A stretch of 64,000 bases of DNA from Aureimonas sp. AU12 (GTDB lineage Bacteria > Pseudomonadota > Alphaproteobacteria > Rhizobiales > Rhizobiaceae), in NCBI RefSeq assembly GCF_001463705.1, contig NZ_BBWH01000036.1, positions 1-64,000 on the forward strand. Reading direction: 5' to 3'. Both the position numbers and the translations under genes were made by a program. This document shows positions 31,836 through 40,656 of the stretch, one piece after another. The notes beneath the pieces were generated by a model that worked only from the letters and a program-made list of their open reading frames with translations, was not told the DNA's origin and made no database searches. Within the stretch, counting starts at the first letter, position 1, and the number at the start of each line of letters is the position of its first letter.

Positions 31836-33095
31836 ATGAAGATCGCAGTCCTCGGCAGCGGCGTCATCGGGGTCACGTCGGCCTGGTATCTGGCGAAGGC
31901 GGGTCACGAGGTGGTGGTGATCGACCGGCAGGCGGGGCCGGCACTGGAGACGAGCTTCGCCAATGCCGGCGAGGTTTCCTTCGGCTACTGCAGCCCTTGG
32001 GCGGCGCCCGGCATTCCCCGCAAGGCGCTGAAATGGCTCCTCATGGAGCATCCGCCGCTGATCCTGCGGCCCCGGCCCGACCGGGCGATGCTGACCTGGA
32101 TGGCGAAGATGCTCGCCAACTGCACGAGCGAGCGCTACGCGGTGAACAAGAGCCGCATGCTGCGCCTTTCCGACTACAGCCGCATCGCGCTGGCGGAGCT
32201 GCGCCGCGACACCAACATCGTCTACGACCAGCGCATGCAGGGCACGCTGCAGCTCTTCCGCACGCAGGCCCAGCTCGACGCCTCGGGCAAGGACGTGAAG
32301 GCGCTCGCCGCCGACGGCATTCCCTTCGAGCTGCTGGATCGCGAGGGCTGCATCCGCGTCGAGCCGGCGCTGGCGCACGCGCGCGACAAGATCGTCGGCG
32401 GCCTCCTGACGCCGAAGGACGAGACCGGCGACTGCTTCAAGTTCACCAACGCTTTGGCCGGAATGGCCGCCCATCTCGGCGTGCGCTTCGACTACGGGCG
32501 CACGATCCGCCGTCTGGCGGTGGAGGGCGGGCGCGTGTCCGGCGTCGAGACCGACACGGGCATCGAGCGCGCGGACGCCGTCGTGGTGGCGCTCGGCAGC
32601 CATTCGCCGGCGCTGCTCCGGCCGCACGGGATCGCGCTGCCGGTCTATCCGGTGAAGGGCTATTCGCTGACGATCCCGATCGTGAATGCGGCCCGCGCGC
32701 CCGAATCGACCGTGATGGACGAGACCTACAAGATCGCCATCACCCGGCTCGGCGACCGCATCCGCGTCGGCGGCATGGCCGAGATCTCCGGCTTCAACAA
32801 CGACCTGCATCCCTCGCGCCGGCGCACGCTGGAGCATTCGGTCACCGACCTCTTTCCCGGCGGCGACCTGTCGAAAGGCCAGTTCTGGTCGGGGCTGCGG
32901 CCGATGACGCCGGACGGGACGCCGGTGATCGGGCCGACCCAGATTGCCGGCCTCTTCCTCAACACCGGCCACGGCACGCTCGGCTGGACGATGAGCTGCG
33001 GTTCGGCCCGGCTGCTGGCCGATCTCGTCGGCGGCCGTGCGCCCGAGATCGACGCCGCCGACCTCGCCATCCGGCGCTATGCCCGCGCCGCCTGA
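31836..33095 (+). CDS. dadA: D-amino acid dehydrogenase small subunit DadA
   Basis: DadA oxidises D-amino acids (notably D-alanine) to 2-oxo acids and passes electrons to the respiratory chain. The 419-aa product (ATG 31836) has the FAD motif [20 protein letters not shown], the segment [20 protein letters not shown] followed by [10 protein letters not shown] that typifies DadA, and the C-terminal [20 protein letters not shown] and [20 protein letters not shown]. Length is typical. The 3' end overlaps the convergent glycosyltransferase gene by 19 nt. The usual partner alanine racemase (dadX) is not in the window. Confidence 0.95.
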   Translation: MKIAVLGSGVIGVTSAWYLAKAGHEVVVIDRQAGPALETSFANAGEVSFGYCSPWAAPGIPRKALKWLLMEHPPLILRPRPDRAMLTWMAKMLANCTSERYAVNKSRMLRLSDYSRIALAELRRDTNIVYDQRMQGTLQLFRTQAQLDASGKDVKALAADGIPFELLDREGCIRVEPALAHARDKIVGGLLTPKDETGDCFKFTNALAGMAAHLGVRFDYGRTIRRLAVEGGRVSGVETDTGIERADAVVVALGSHSPALLRPHGIALPVYPVKGYSLTIPIVNAARAPESTVMDETYKIAITRLGDRIRVGGMAEISGFNNDLHPSRRRTLEHSVTDLFPGGDLSKGQFWSGLRPMTPDGTPVIGPTQIAGLFLNTGHGTLGWTMSCGSARLLADLVGGRAPEIDAADLAIRRYARAA

Positions 33096-34351
33096 GGCAG
33101 CGGCGTGAAATCCAGCGCGGCGACCCAGAGATAGGCGCCGACCATGGCCGAGAGCGGTCGCGGCGCGCGCACGCCGCTCGCCAGCCGCGCCGGCAGGGCG
33201 GGATCGTGCAGCAGCCGGCGCAGCACGCCGGCCAGCGCTTCGGGGTCGCGCGGTTCGAAGAGCAGCCCGTCGATGCCGTCGCGCAGCTTTTCGCGGATGC
33301 CGCCGAGATCGGCGCCGATCACCGGCACGCCCGCAGCGAACGCCTCCTGGATCACGAGGGGCGAGTTCTCCCACCAGACCGAGGGCACGATCACCGCGTC
33401 GACACCGGCCATGCGCCCCGCCACCTCGCCGCGCCCATACGCGCCGCGAAAGGAGACGCAGCCCTGCGCCGCCAGCGGCTCGGCGAGGCGGGCCACCAGC
33501 GCCTGGAACCAGGGCTCCTGCGCCTCCAGCCGGCCGCCATGGATCTCGAGGTGGAGCGCGGCGCGCTCGCCCGCGGTCAGCCGGTGGAGCGCCGCGAGCG
33601 CGATGTCGAGCCCCTTGGCCTCGCGCAGCTGGCCGAAGACGGCGAGGCGCAGCGTCCCGTCGCCCTCGCGCGCCGGCACGGCTGACGCCATGGCCGGCCG
33701 CCGTTCCAGCCCGTTCTCGATCACCGCGATGCGCCGCGCCGGCAGGCCCCAGTCCATGTAGCGCGCGGCCAGGAACCGCGAGGGCGCGATGTAGCCGTCG
33801 GCGGCGGCGAGATGGGCGAGAAGCGCGCGGCGGCGGGCCACGAACGCCATCGGCGTCTCGCCGGGAAAACAGTTGTGGCAGGCTTGCGGTTCGGCGCGCT
33901 CGCACAAGGGGCCGCGCAGGCCGGTCTTCACCATCAGCCCGCCATTGCGGCAGATCGCGACGAAGTCGTGCAGCGTCAGGAGGATGCGGGCCGACGGCAG
34001 GGCGAGCCGCAGTTCGGTGAGGATCTCGACGCCGAGATGGACGTAGTGGTGGACGAAGACGACATCGGGCGCGAGCTGGCGCAGCAGCGCGGCGAGGGCT
34101 TCGCCCCCCGGCGCCTCGCGGCCCGCCGACAGGCGCATCGCGTCCGCCATGTCGCGGCGCCAGAGATAGTCTCCGGGCGCCGCTTCCACGATCGCGCCGG
34201 GGGCGAGATCCGCGCGCGCGGTGCGGGCAAGGAACGACACGGCCGAGACGGCGGCGTCCTCGCGCAGGCCGAGAACGAGATTGTAGGCGGCGACCTCCGC
34301 ACCGCCCGGCCCTTCCATGGGGTGGCCGTGCGCCACCACGAGCACCCGCAT
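33077..34351 (-). CDS. GT4-family glycosyltransferase linked to type I secretion
   Basis: The 424-aa product is a GT-B retaining glycosyltransferase. The donor site lies near the C-terminus ([20 protein letters not shown] and the following [10 protein letters not shown]), and the acceptor domain contains [19 protein letters not shown]-x7-C-x2-C motif occurs in [17 protein letters not shown], shared with the glycosyltransferase at 48171-49655, which is its paralogue (common PSRFLA, WGL and WWENSP stretches). It follows the HlyD-like adaptor by 2 bp, so it is the third gene of the T1SS operon. A role in glycosylating a secreted substrate or exopolysaccharide is inferred. Confidence 0.88.
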   Translation of the reverse strand: MRVLVVAHGHPMEGPGGAEVAAYNLVLGLREDAAVSAVSFLARTARADLAPGAIVEAAPGDYLWRRDMADAMRLSAGREAPGGEALAALLRQLAPDVVFVHHYVHLGVEILTELRLALPSARILLTLHDFVAICRNGGLMVKTGLRGPLCERAEPQACHNCFPGETPMAFVARRRALLAHLAAADGYIAPSRFLAARYMDWGLPARRIAVIENGLERRPAMASAVPAREGDGTLRLAVFGQLREAKGLDIALAALHRLTAGERAALHLEIHGGRLEAQEPWFQALVARLAEPLAAQGCVSFRGAYGRGEVAGRMAGVDAVIVPSVWWENSPLVIQEAFAAGVPVIGADLGGIREKLRDGIDGLLFEPRDPEALAGVLRRLLHDPALPARLASGVRAPRPLSAMVGAYLWVAALDFTPLPQAARA

Positions 34352-34353
34352 CG

Positions 34354-35706
34354 TCAGCGCTCCCGCAGCGATTCTTCGAGGTTCTTCAGCACCGGCGCGA
34401 TGAGATACTGCATCACCGTGCGGCCCTCGGTCGGGATGATGATCGAGGCCTCCATGCCGGCGACGAGCCGGGCGCGCATGTCCTCGGGCAGGCTGCCGGG
34501 GGCGAGCGTCACCTCGATCGCATAGGCCGGCGGCTGGTTGGGATTGGGGTCGGCGACGACGTCGCGCGAGACGAACGTCAGCGTGCCCGTCACCTTCTCG
34601 CGGCGATACTTCATGAGGGCGCCGGCATTGATCTCCACCGCCATGCCCTCGTGGACGCGGTCGATGTCGGCCGGCAGGATGCGCGCCTTGACGGTCATGT
34701 GGTCGCTGTCGGGCACGACATCGAGCAGCGGCTCGCCCGAGCGCACCACGCCGCCGACGGTGAAGACGCGCATGCCCTGCACGGTGCCTGCGACGGGCGA
34801 GCGGATCGCCGAGCGCACGAGCATGTCGAGCGCCACCTGCCGCTCCTGCCGATAGCTGGAAATCTGCCGGCCGACCTCGACGAGGGCGTTCGAGGCCTCC
34901 TGCCGGTAGTCCTTGCGCAGGGCCTCGCGGCGCAGCGCGATCTCGGCGATCTTGTCCTCGCCCTTCACCGCGTCGTTCCTCGCCTTCTTCAGCGCACCCT
35001 CGAACTGCACCTTCTGACGCTCCAGGCCCGTGACGCGGCTGAGCGCCACGAGACCCTTCTTGTAGAGCGGGCGCACGCTCGCCAGTTCCTCGCCGAGGCT
35101 CGTCAGCTGCTCGGCGGCGGACTGGGCGTCGAAGCGGGTCTGCGCGATCTCGTTGCGGATCTGCTTGACCTGCGCGTCGAGAAGTTCGAGCGAGCCCTCC
35201 AGCACCTGCCGGCGGCTCTCGAACTCGCGATGGTTGTCGTCGATCTCGCTCTGGTCGATGCCGCGCAGCAGCTGCGCGGCCTCCTCGGGCAGGATCATGT
35301 AGTCGGTCATGTCGCGCTGCGCGACGAGCCGCGCCTCGGTCGCCAGCGCATTGGCGAGGCCCTTGGCGGCGGCGGTGGCGGCGGCCTCCGAGCGCACCGT
35401 GTCGAGGCGGATGACCACCTGCCCCTCCTCCACCCGGTCGCCGTCGCGCACCAGGATCTCGTCGACGATGCCGCCTTCCAGATGCTGCACGGTCTGGCGG
35501 TAGGACTCCACCGCGAAGATGCCGGCCGCGACCACCGCCGAGTTGACGTGGGCGAGCGCCGCCCAGCTTCCGCAGAGGCCCACCGAGACGAAGAGCACGA
35601 GGTAGCCGAGCCGCAGCGCCGAGCGCCAGTCGGTGCGCGGCAGCGGCGCGGAGACGAGCGGCGGCGTGGAAGCGCCCGGCGCCGGTCCGAGGACGAGGAG
35701 GCTCAT
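34354..35706 (-). CDS. T1SS periplasmic adaptor (HlyD/PrtE family)
   Basis: The membrane fusion protein of a type I secretion system joins the ATPase to an outer membrane channel. The 450-aa product has one N-terminal membrane segment (about residues 30-55, LGYLVLFVSVGLCGSWAALA), the lipoyl half-motif QHLEGGIVDEILVRDGDRVE, a long coiled-coil region (about 115-280), the second lipoyl half RSAIRSPVAGTVQGMRVFTV, and the C-terminal beta-barrel with DMRARLVAGMEASIIIPTEG. It overlaps the ATPase stop by 4 nt. The outer-membrane TolC-like partner is not in the window. Confidence 0.93.
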   Translation of the reverse strand: MSLLVLGPAPGASTPPLVSAPLPRTDWRSALRLGYLVLFVSVGLCGSWAALAHVNSAVVAAGIFAVESYRQTVQHLEGGIVDEILVRDGDRVEEGQVVIRLDTVRSEAAATAAAKGLANALATEARLVAQRDMTDYMILPEEAAQLLRGIDQSEIDDNHREFESRRQVLEGSLELLDAQVKQIRNEIAQTRFDAQSAAEQLTSLGEELASVRPLYKKGLVALSRVTGLERQKVQFEGALKKARNDAVKGEDKIAEIALRREALRKDYRQEASNALVEVGRQISSYRQERQVALDMLVRSAIRSPVAGTVQGMRVFTVGGVVRSGEPLLDVVPDSDHMTVKARILPADIDRVHEGMAVEINAGALMKYRREKVTGTLTFVSRDVVADPNPNQPPAYAIEVTLAPGSLPEDMRARLVAGMEASIIIPTEGRTVMQYLIAPVLKNLEESLRER

Positions 35707-37445
35707 CCGCCGGTCCCCGTGCGCGCGAGGTCGAGCACCGGGGCCGGGCCCGAGGGCACGGGATCGCGGAAGCGCGGCAGGCGGCTGAAGATCTGCTCGC
35801 GCGCGCCGATCGCCTGCACCACGCCTTCGTTGAGGACGAGGAGATCGTCGCAGAAGCCGAGCAGGCTGACGCGATGCGAGACGACGATCACCGCCGCGCC
35901 GTCGTCGCGCAGGCGCTGCATCGTGCGCCCCAGAACCTGCTCGGCGCCGGCGTCGAGATTGGAGTTGGGCTCGTCCAGCACCACGAGGCGGGGGCTGCCG
36001 TAGACGGCGCGCGCGAGCGCCACGCGCTGGCGCTGGCCGCCCGACAGCGTGTGCCCGCCCGGGCCGCCGAGCCGCGTGGCGTAGCCGTCGGAGAGACCGC
36101 GCACGATGTCGTGGATGCCCGCCAGTTCCACCGCGGCGAGGATCTTCTCGCTCGTCGCAGCCGGGTCGAAGCGTGCGATGTTCTCGGCGAGCGTGCCCGG
36201 CAGGAACTCGACGTCCTGCGGCACGTAGCCGATGTGCCGGCCGAGCTCGTCGGGATCCCAGTGCAGAAGGTCCTGCTCGCCGAAGACGATCGTGCCGCGA
36301 CGCACCTTCCAGATGCCGACGATGAGGCGCGACAGGCAGGACTTGCCGGCGCCGCTCGGGCCGACGATGCCGAGGATGCGGCCGGGCCGCAGGGTGAAGG
36401 AGACGTCGTTGACGACGGGCTTGTCCATGTCCGGCGGCCCGCCGACGAGGCGCGAGACGACGAGGGCGCCGGTGGGCGCGGGCAGCGCCATCGGGCGCGG
36501 CGTCGCCTCGATGCCGCGCAGCAGCGCGTCGAGCCGGCGCGCCGCCAGCCAGAAGGACTGGATCGAGCTCCAGTTGGCGATGATGTGCTGCAGCGGCCCC
36601 TGCGCGCGCATCATGATCATCAGCACCACGAAGAGCACCGAGAGGTGGATCTGCCCTTCGAGGAAGAGGACGCCGCCGAGCCCGTAGACGATCACCATCT
36701 GCCCGTTCTGCACCATGCGTGGCACGAGGCCGATCTGGGCGGCGCGGTGCTGAGCAAGGCCCCGCCAGCCCAGGCCGTCGCGATGGAGCTGGTACCAGCG
36801 CTCGGTGAGCCAGGGCAGCATGCCCATGACGCGCACGGTCTCGGCATTGCGCGACACGGCGAGGCCGAACTCGTTGGCCTCGCCGTCGAGCCGCTGCGCC
36901 GCCTTCAGGTGGTCGGCCACCCAGTAGTGCGTCGCCACCGACATGACCGCCGAGAAGGCGAGAAGGCCGAGGATGAGGAAGCCGAAAGCGGCGTTGATGA
37001 AGAACATCGCGATGACGAAGAGCGGCGACCAGAAGGCGTCGATGAGCGCCGAGAGCGAGGGGCCGCCGAGGAAGCGGCGCGTCGTCTGGAGATCGGCGAG
37101 CGCCTGCGTCGGCGAGCCGCCGGCATGCTTCTTTTCACGGTTGAAGGCGTCGAAGCAGATCTTCGTCAGCCGCTGGTCGATGACGGTGCCCATGCGCTCC
37201 AGCACCTGGGCCCGGATCACCTCCATCACCGTGTAGGTGGCGGTGACGACGAGCGCGATGATGACGAGCGTGGCGAGCGTCGAGGCATTGCGGCTGGTGC
37301 CGACGCGCTCGATGATGCCCATCGGGATCACCGACATGGCCATGAACAGGAAGGGAAAGAAGAAGCCGAAGGCGAAGAGGTTGAGATAGCCGAAGGAGAG
37401 CGAGCGCACGATGGCGAGCAGCGGCGAGGAGAGGACCGGGTTCAT
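35703..37445 (-). CDS. T1SS permease/ATPase (PrtD/RTX-export type)
   Basis: The inner-membrane ABC exporter of a type I secretion system. The 580-aa product has a six-helix transmembrane domain (residues ~1-310) and an ATPase domain with Walker A GPSGAGKSCLSRLIVG, signature [17 protein letters not shown], Walker B LVVLDEPNSNLDAG and H-loop VVSHRVSLLG. Length fits PrtD-type exporters of RTX/protease substrates, which lack the N-terminal peptidase-like domain. It leads the operon with the adaptor and glycosyltransferase. The RTX-like protein at 53949-55079 and possibly the Hint protein at 58556-59998 are candidate cargoes. Confidence 0.95.
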   Translation of the reverse strand: MNPVLSSPLLAIVRSLSFGYLNLFAFGFFFPFLFMAMSVIPMGIIERVGTSRNASTLATLVIIALVVTATYTVMEVIRAQVLERMGTVIDQRLTKICFDAFNREKKHAGGSPTQALADLQTTRRFLGGPSLSALIDAFWSPLFVIAMFFINAAFGFLILGLLAFSAVMSVATHYWVADHLKAAQRLDGEANEFGLAVSRNAETVRVMGMLPWLTERWYQLHRDGLGWRGLAQHRAAQIGLVPRMVQNGQMVIVYGLGGVLFLEGQIHLSVLFVVLMIMMRAQGPLQHIIANWSSIQSFWLAARRLDALLRGIEATPRPMALPAPTGALVVSRLVGGPPDMDKPVVNDVSFTLRPGRILGIVGPSGAGKSCLSRLIVGIWKVRRGTIVFGEQDLLHWDPDELGRHIGYVPQDVEFLPGTLAENIARFDPAATSEKILAAVELAGIHDIVRGLSDGYATRLGGPGGHTLSGGQRQRVALARAVYGSPRLVVLDEPNSNLDAGAEQVLGRTMQRLRDDGAAVIVVSHRVSLLGFCDDLLVLNEGVVQAIGAREQIFSRLPRFRDPVPSGPAPVLDLARTGTGG

Positions 37446-37907
37446 CGCGCGACCCTTGCCGCATCGAGTGGCGCGAACGGGCTCCGCCCCCGGCTCGCCC
37501 GGCGCCCTGCCCTCAAGGCCACTCCGGCTTGGCCGGCCTCGCGCATCCCTCGTCGTCCCTTCCGGCGTCCCGCCGCATCGCGCACGTCCGGGGCTTCAAG
37601 GTCCCCGTCCCGTCCGCCGTCCGTCCCGCCCGCGTCGTCGCGAAGGCGAGGGGACGGATGATCATGGACGCGAACTTTGCATGACCGAGGTAAAGCTCTG
37701 TTTAAGGACGCGGAGCGGCGGTTCGCGGTTCGCGCGAGGGAAACGAGACCGTTGCCATCCTGCCTCACGCCCGCGCCACCATCATTCCGCCGTGGAATGA
37801 CGTTCGAACCAATCATCGCTTGGCAGGCCGCGCAGAAGCTTGGAAGACTGGTCGCCAGCTCGACAGGACCAGCGCGGCGACGCCATGCCGCAAGGGGGAG
37901 ATCGCTC
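37446..37907. other. Divergent intergenic region between the T1SS operon and hglS
   Basis: No gene is supported in these ~460 bp. The half nearer the T1SS is GC-rich and low-complexity; the part around 37670-37720 is less GC-rich (GCATGACCGAGGTAAAGCTC) and is the likelier promoter zone. A small perfect inverted repeat TCATTCC-5-GGAATGA lies at 37782-37800. A strong GGGGGAG ribosome-binding site precedes the hglS ATG at 37908. Confidence 0.6.
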
Positions 37908-39320
37908 ATGCCCACCGCCGCCTTTGCCAGCGCCGACGCCATCCGCATCCTGTTCTCGCGCGCCATGTCGGACATGTATCGCGAGGAGGTGCCGCAATAC
38001 GGCGCGCTCCTCCGGCTCGTGGCCGACGTGAACGAGGCGACGCTGCGGGAGCACCCGAAGCTGCGGGAAAGCCTGGAGCGCGCCGGCGAGATCGAGCGCC
38101 TGTCGGACGAGCGCCACGGCGCGATCCGCCTCGGCACGGCCGGGGAGCTGGCCACCATCGCGCGCCTCTTCGCGGTGATGGGCATGCATCCGGTCGGCTA
38201 TTACGACCTCTCGACCGCCGGGATCCCCGTCCACTCCACTGCCTTCCGCCCCATCGACGACGCGGCGCTGGCGACGAACCCGTTCCGCGTCTTCACCTCG
38301 CTTCTGCGGCTCGACCTCGTCGCCGATCCAGAGCTTCGGGCCGAGGCCGCCGCGATCCTCTCGCGCCGCTCGATCTTCACCCCCCGCGCCCTCGAACTGA
38401 CCGAGAGCTTCGAGCGCAAGGGCGGGCTGACGCAGCCCGAGGCCGAGAGCTTCGTGCGCGAGGCGCTGGAGACCTTCCGCTGGCATTCGCAGGCGACCGT
38501 CGATCGCCAGACCTATGAGCGCCTCGCCGCCGCCCATCGCCTCGTCGCCGACGTCGTCTGCTTCAAGGGCCCCCACATCAACCACCTGACGCCCCGCACG
38601 CTCGACATCGAGGCGGTGCAGCGCGGGATGCCCGCGCGCGGCATCGACCCCAAGGCGGTGATCGAGGGACCGCCGGAGCGCGCCTGCCCGATCCTGCTGC
38701 GCCAGACCAGCTTCAAGGCGCTGGAAGAGCGCATCCTCTTCGTCGGCGAGACCGGGGCGCTGGAGGGCCGGCACTCGGCCCGCTTCGGCGAGATCGAGCA
38801 GCGCGGCGCGGCGCTGACGGCGAAGGGCCGCACGCTCTACGACGAACTTCTGGCGGGCACGCGCGGCGAAGTTCAGGTCGGCGCCGCCGGCGCGAAGGCG
38901 GGCGACTATGCCGGCGAACTGAGCGCCCGCTTTGCCGCCTTCCTCGACGACGCGACCGCGATGCGCGAGGCCGGCCTTGCCTGGTTCCGCTACGCGCCGA
39001 CGCCGGCGGGGCTGGAAGCGGCGGCCGTCGGTGGGGCGCCGGACCGCTCGCTGGAGGCGCTCGTTGCCGCCGGCCATGTCGCCTTCGACCCGATCGTCTA
39101 CGAGGATTTCCTGCCCGTCTCGGCCGCCGGCATCTTCCAGTCCAATCTCGGCACCGACGCCCAGTCGAACGCCGCGGCGAGCGGCCGGCAGGCGGCCTTC
39201 GAAGCGGCGCTCGGGCGGCCCGTCCACGACGAGATGGCCCTCTACGCGGCGGCGCAGGCCCGCTCGATCGAGCGCACGCTGGCAGCGCTGGAGCCCACGG
39301 CCCGCCGGGCCGTCGCCTGA
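37908..39320 (+). CDS. hglS: 2-oxoadipate dioxygenase/decarboxylase (DUF1338, HglS/YdcJ)
   Basis: HglS converts 2-oxoadipate to D-2-hydroxyglutarate using O2 and Fe(II), a step of lysine catabolism. The 470-aa product (ATG 37908 with GGGGGAG upstream) is a DUF1338 protein. The VOC-like metal site is visible in MHPVGYYDLSTAGIPVHSTA (His), the second block FKGPHINHLTPRTLDIEAVQ, and the third acid/His region VGETGALEGRHSARFGEIEQ. The arginine that stabilises the substrate is expected in the RPID region but cannot be proved here. It heads the amaA-like and amaB genes, which supports the pathway. Confidence 0.93.
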   Translation: MPTAAFASADAIRILFSRAMSDMYREEVPQYGALLRLVADVNEATLREHPKLRESLERAGEIERLSDERHGAIRLGTAGELATIARLFAVMGMHPVGYYDLSTAGIPVHSTAFRPIDDAALATNPFRVFTSLLRLDLVADPELRAEAAAILSRRSIFTPRALELTESFERKGGLTQPEAESFVREALETFRWHSQATVDRQTYERLAAAHRLVADVVCFKGPHINHLTPRTLDIEAVQRGMPARGIDPKAVIEGPPERACPILLRQTSFKALEERILFVGETGALEGRHSARFGEIEQRGAALTAKGRTLYDELLAGTRGEVQVGAAGAKAGDYAGELSARFAAFLDDATAMREAGLAWFRYAPTPAGLEAAAVGGAPDRSLEALVAAGHVAFDPIVYEDFLPVSAAGIFQSNLGTDAQSNAAASGRQAAFEAALGRPVHDEMALYAAAQARSIERTLAALEPTARRAVA

Positions 39321-39362
39321 GCCGTCCCGATATCCCGAGCACTGAGGGCTAGAGCCGGATCC

Positions 39363-40643
39363 ATGCTGAACGACCCCCGATCCCATGGCCTCTGGGAGCG
39401 CACCGCGCCGCCGGCCGCCCCGACGCGGCGCCTGAGCGAGCCGGTGAGCGCCGATGTCGTGGTGGTCGGCGCCGGCTATACCGGCTGCTCGGCGGCGCTG
39501 CATCTGGCTGAAGGCGGCGCACGCGTCGTGGTGCTGGAAGGCGCCGAGATCGGCTTCGGCGGTTCGGGCCGCAATGTCGGCCTCGTCAATGCCGGGCTCT
39601 GGACGATGCCGGACGATCTGCCCGGCGTTCTTGGCCCCGTTCACGGCGAGCGGCTGCTCGATCTCCTCGGCAATGCGCCGCGCCTCGTCTTCGATCTCGT
39701 GGCCGCGCACGGCATCGACTGCGAGCTGGAAACCGCGGGCACGCTGCATTGCGGCGTCGGCGAGAGCGGCGCGCGGGAGCTCGCCGAGCGAGCCCGGCAG
39801 TGGCAGGCGCGCGGCGCCCCCGTCGAGCTTCTGGACGCGGCGCGCACGCAGGCGATGGTCGGCTCGCCCGCCTACGATGCCGCGCTTCTCGACCACCGCG
39901 CCGGCACGATCCAGCCGCTCGCCTACGTGCGGGGCCTCGCCCGCGCGGCGCAGGATGCGGGCGCCGCCATCTTCACCGCCAGCCCCGTCACGGCGTTCAG
40001 GCGCGAGGGCGCGCGGTGGCGGGTGGAGACGCCGGAGGGCTCCGTCACCGCCGACTGGATCGTGGTGGCCACCAACGCCTATACGAGCGCGCCGTGGCCC
40101 GGCATCCGCGAGGAGATCGTCCATCTCCCCTATTTCAACATCGCCACCCAGCCGCTCTCCTCCAACCTCGCCCGCTCGATCCTGCCGGGGCGGCAGGGCG
40201 CGTGGGACACGAAGGAGGTGCTCTCCTCCTTCCGCTTCGACCGCGCCGGGCGGCTGGTGGTGGGCAGCGTCGGCGCGCTGCGGGGCAGCGGCACGGCGAT
40301 CCACCGGCGCTGGGCCCGGCGCAGCCTCCAGCGCCTGTTTCCCCAACTCGGCGCCATCGAGTTCGAGGCCGAATGGTACGGCCAGATCGGCATGACCGCC
40401 GACTCGGTGCCGCGCTTTCACCGGCTGGACGCCAACGTCGTCTCCTTCAGCGGCTATAACGGGCGCGGCATCGCGCCGGGCACGGTCTTCGGCCGCACGC
40501 TCGCCCAGCACATTCTCGGGCAACTCAGCGAGGACGAGCTGCCGCTGCCGGTGACGCTCCCCGTGCCCCAGCGCCTTCGCGGCTTGCGCGAAACCTATTA
40601 CGAGGTCGGCGCACAGATCGCCCACCTCTCCTCCCGGCTCTAA
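39363..40643 (+). CDS. FAD-dependent oxidoreductase, L-pipecolate oxidase-like (AmaA-like)
   Basis: The 426-aa product is a DadA/GlpD-type FAD oxidase. It has the FAD motif VVVVGAGYTGCSAALHLAEG, the segment EIGFGGSGRNVGLVNAGLW typical of flavin oxidases acting on secondary amines, and the C-terminal SFSGYNGRGIAPGTVFGRTL. The context between hglS and amaB suggests it oxidises L-pipecolate to piperideine-6-carboxylate, the AmaA step. I did not fix the substrate from sequence alone; sarcosine- or proline-like amines are alternatives. It follows hglS after 42 bp and precedes amaB by 13 bp, so the three form one operon. Confidence 0.82.
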   Translation: MLNDPRSHGLWERTAPPAAPTRRLSEPVSADVVVVGAGYTGCSAALHLAEGGARVVVLEGAEIGFGGSGRNVGLVNAGLWTMPDDLPGVLGPVHGERLLDLLGNAPRLVFDLVAAHGIDCELETAGTLHCGVGESGARELAERARQWQARGAPVELLDAARTQAMVGSPAYDAALLDHRAGTIQPLAYVRGLARAAQDAGAAIFTASPVTAFRREGARWRVETPEGSVTADWIVVATNAYTSAPWPGIREEIVHLPYFNIATQPLSSNLARSILPGRQGAWDTKEVLSSFRFDRAGRLVVGSVGALRGSGTAIHRRWARRSLQRLFPQLGAIEFEAEWYGQIGMTADSVPRFHRLDANVVSFSGYNGRGIAPGTVFGRTLAQHILGQLSEDELPLPVTLPVPQRLRGLRETYYEVGAQIAHLSSRL

Positions 40644-40656
40644 TCGAGGCCACGAC

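Noticed and set aside
31194-33905. A 903-codon minus-strand frame over lrp, dadA and the glycosyltransferase
   Set aside because: Antisense to dadA and out of frame with the real minus-strand genes; no domain.
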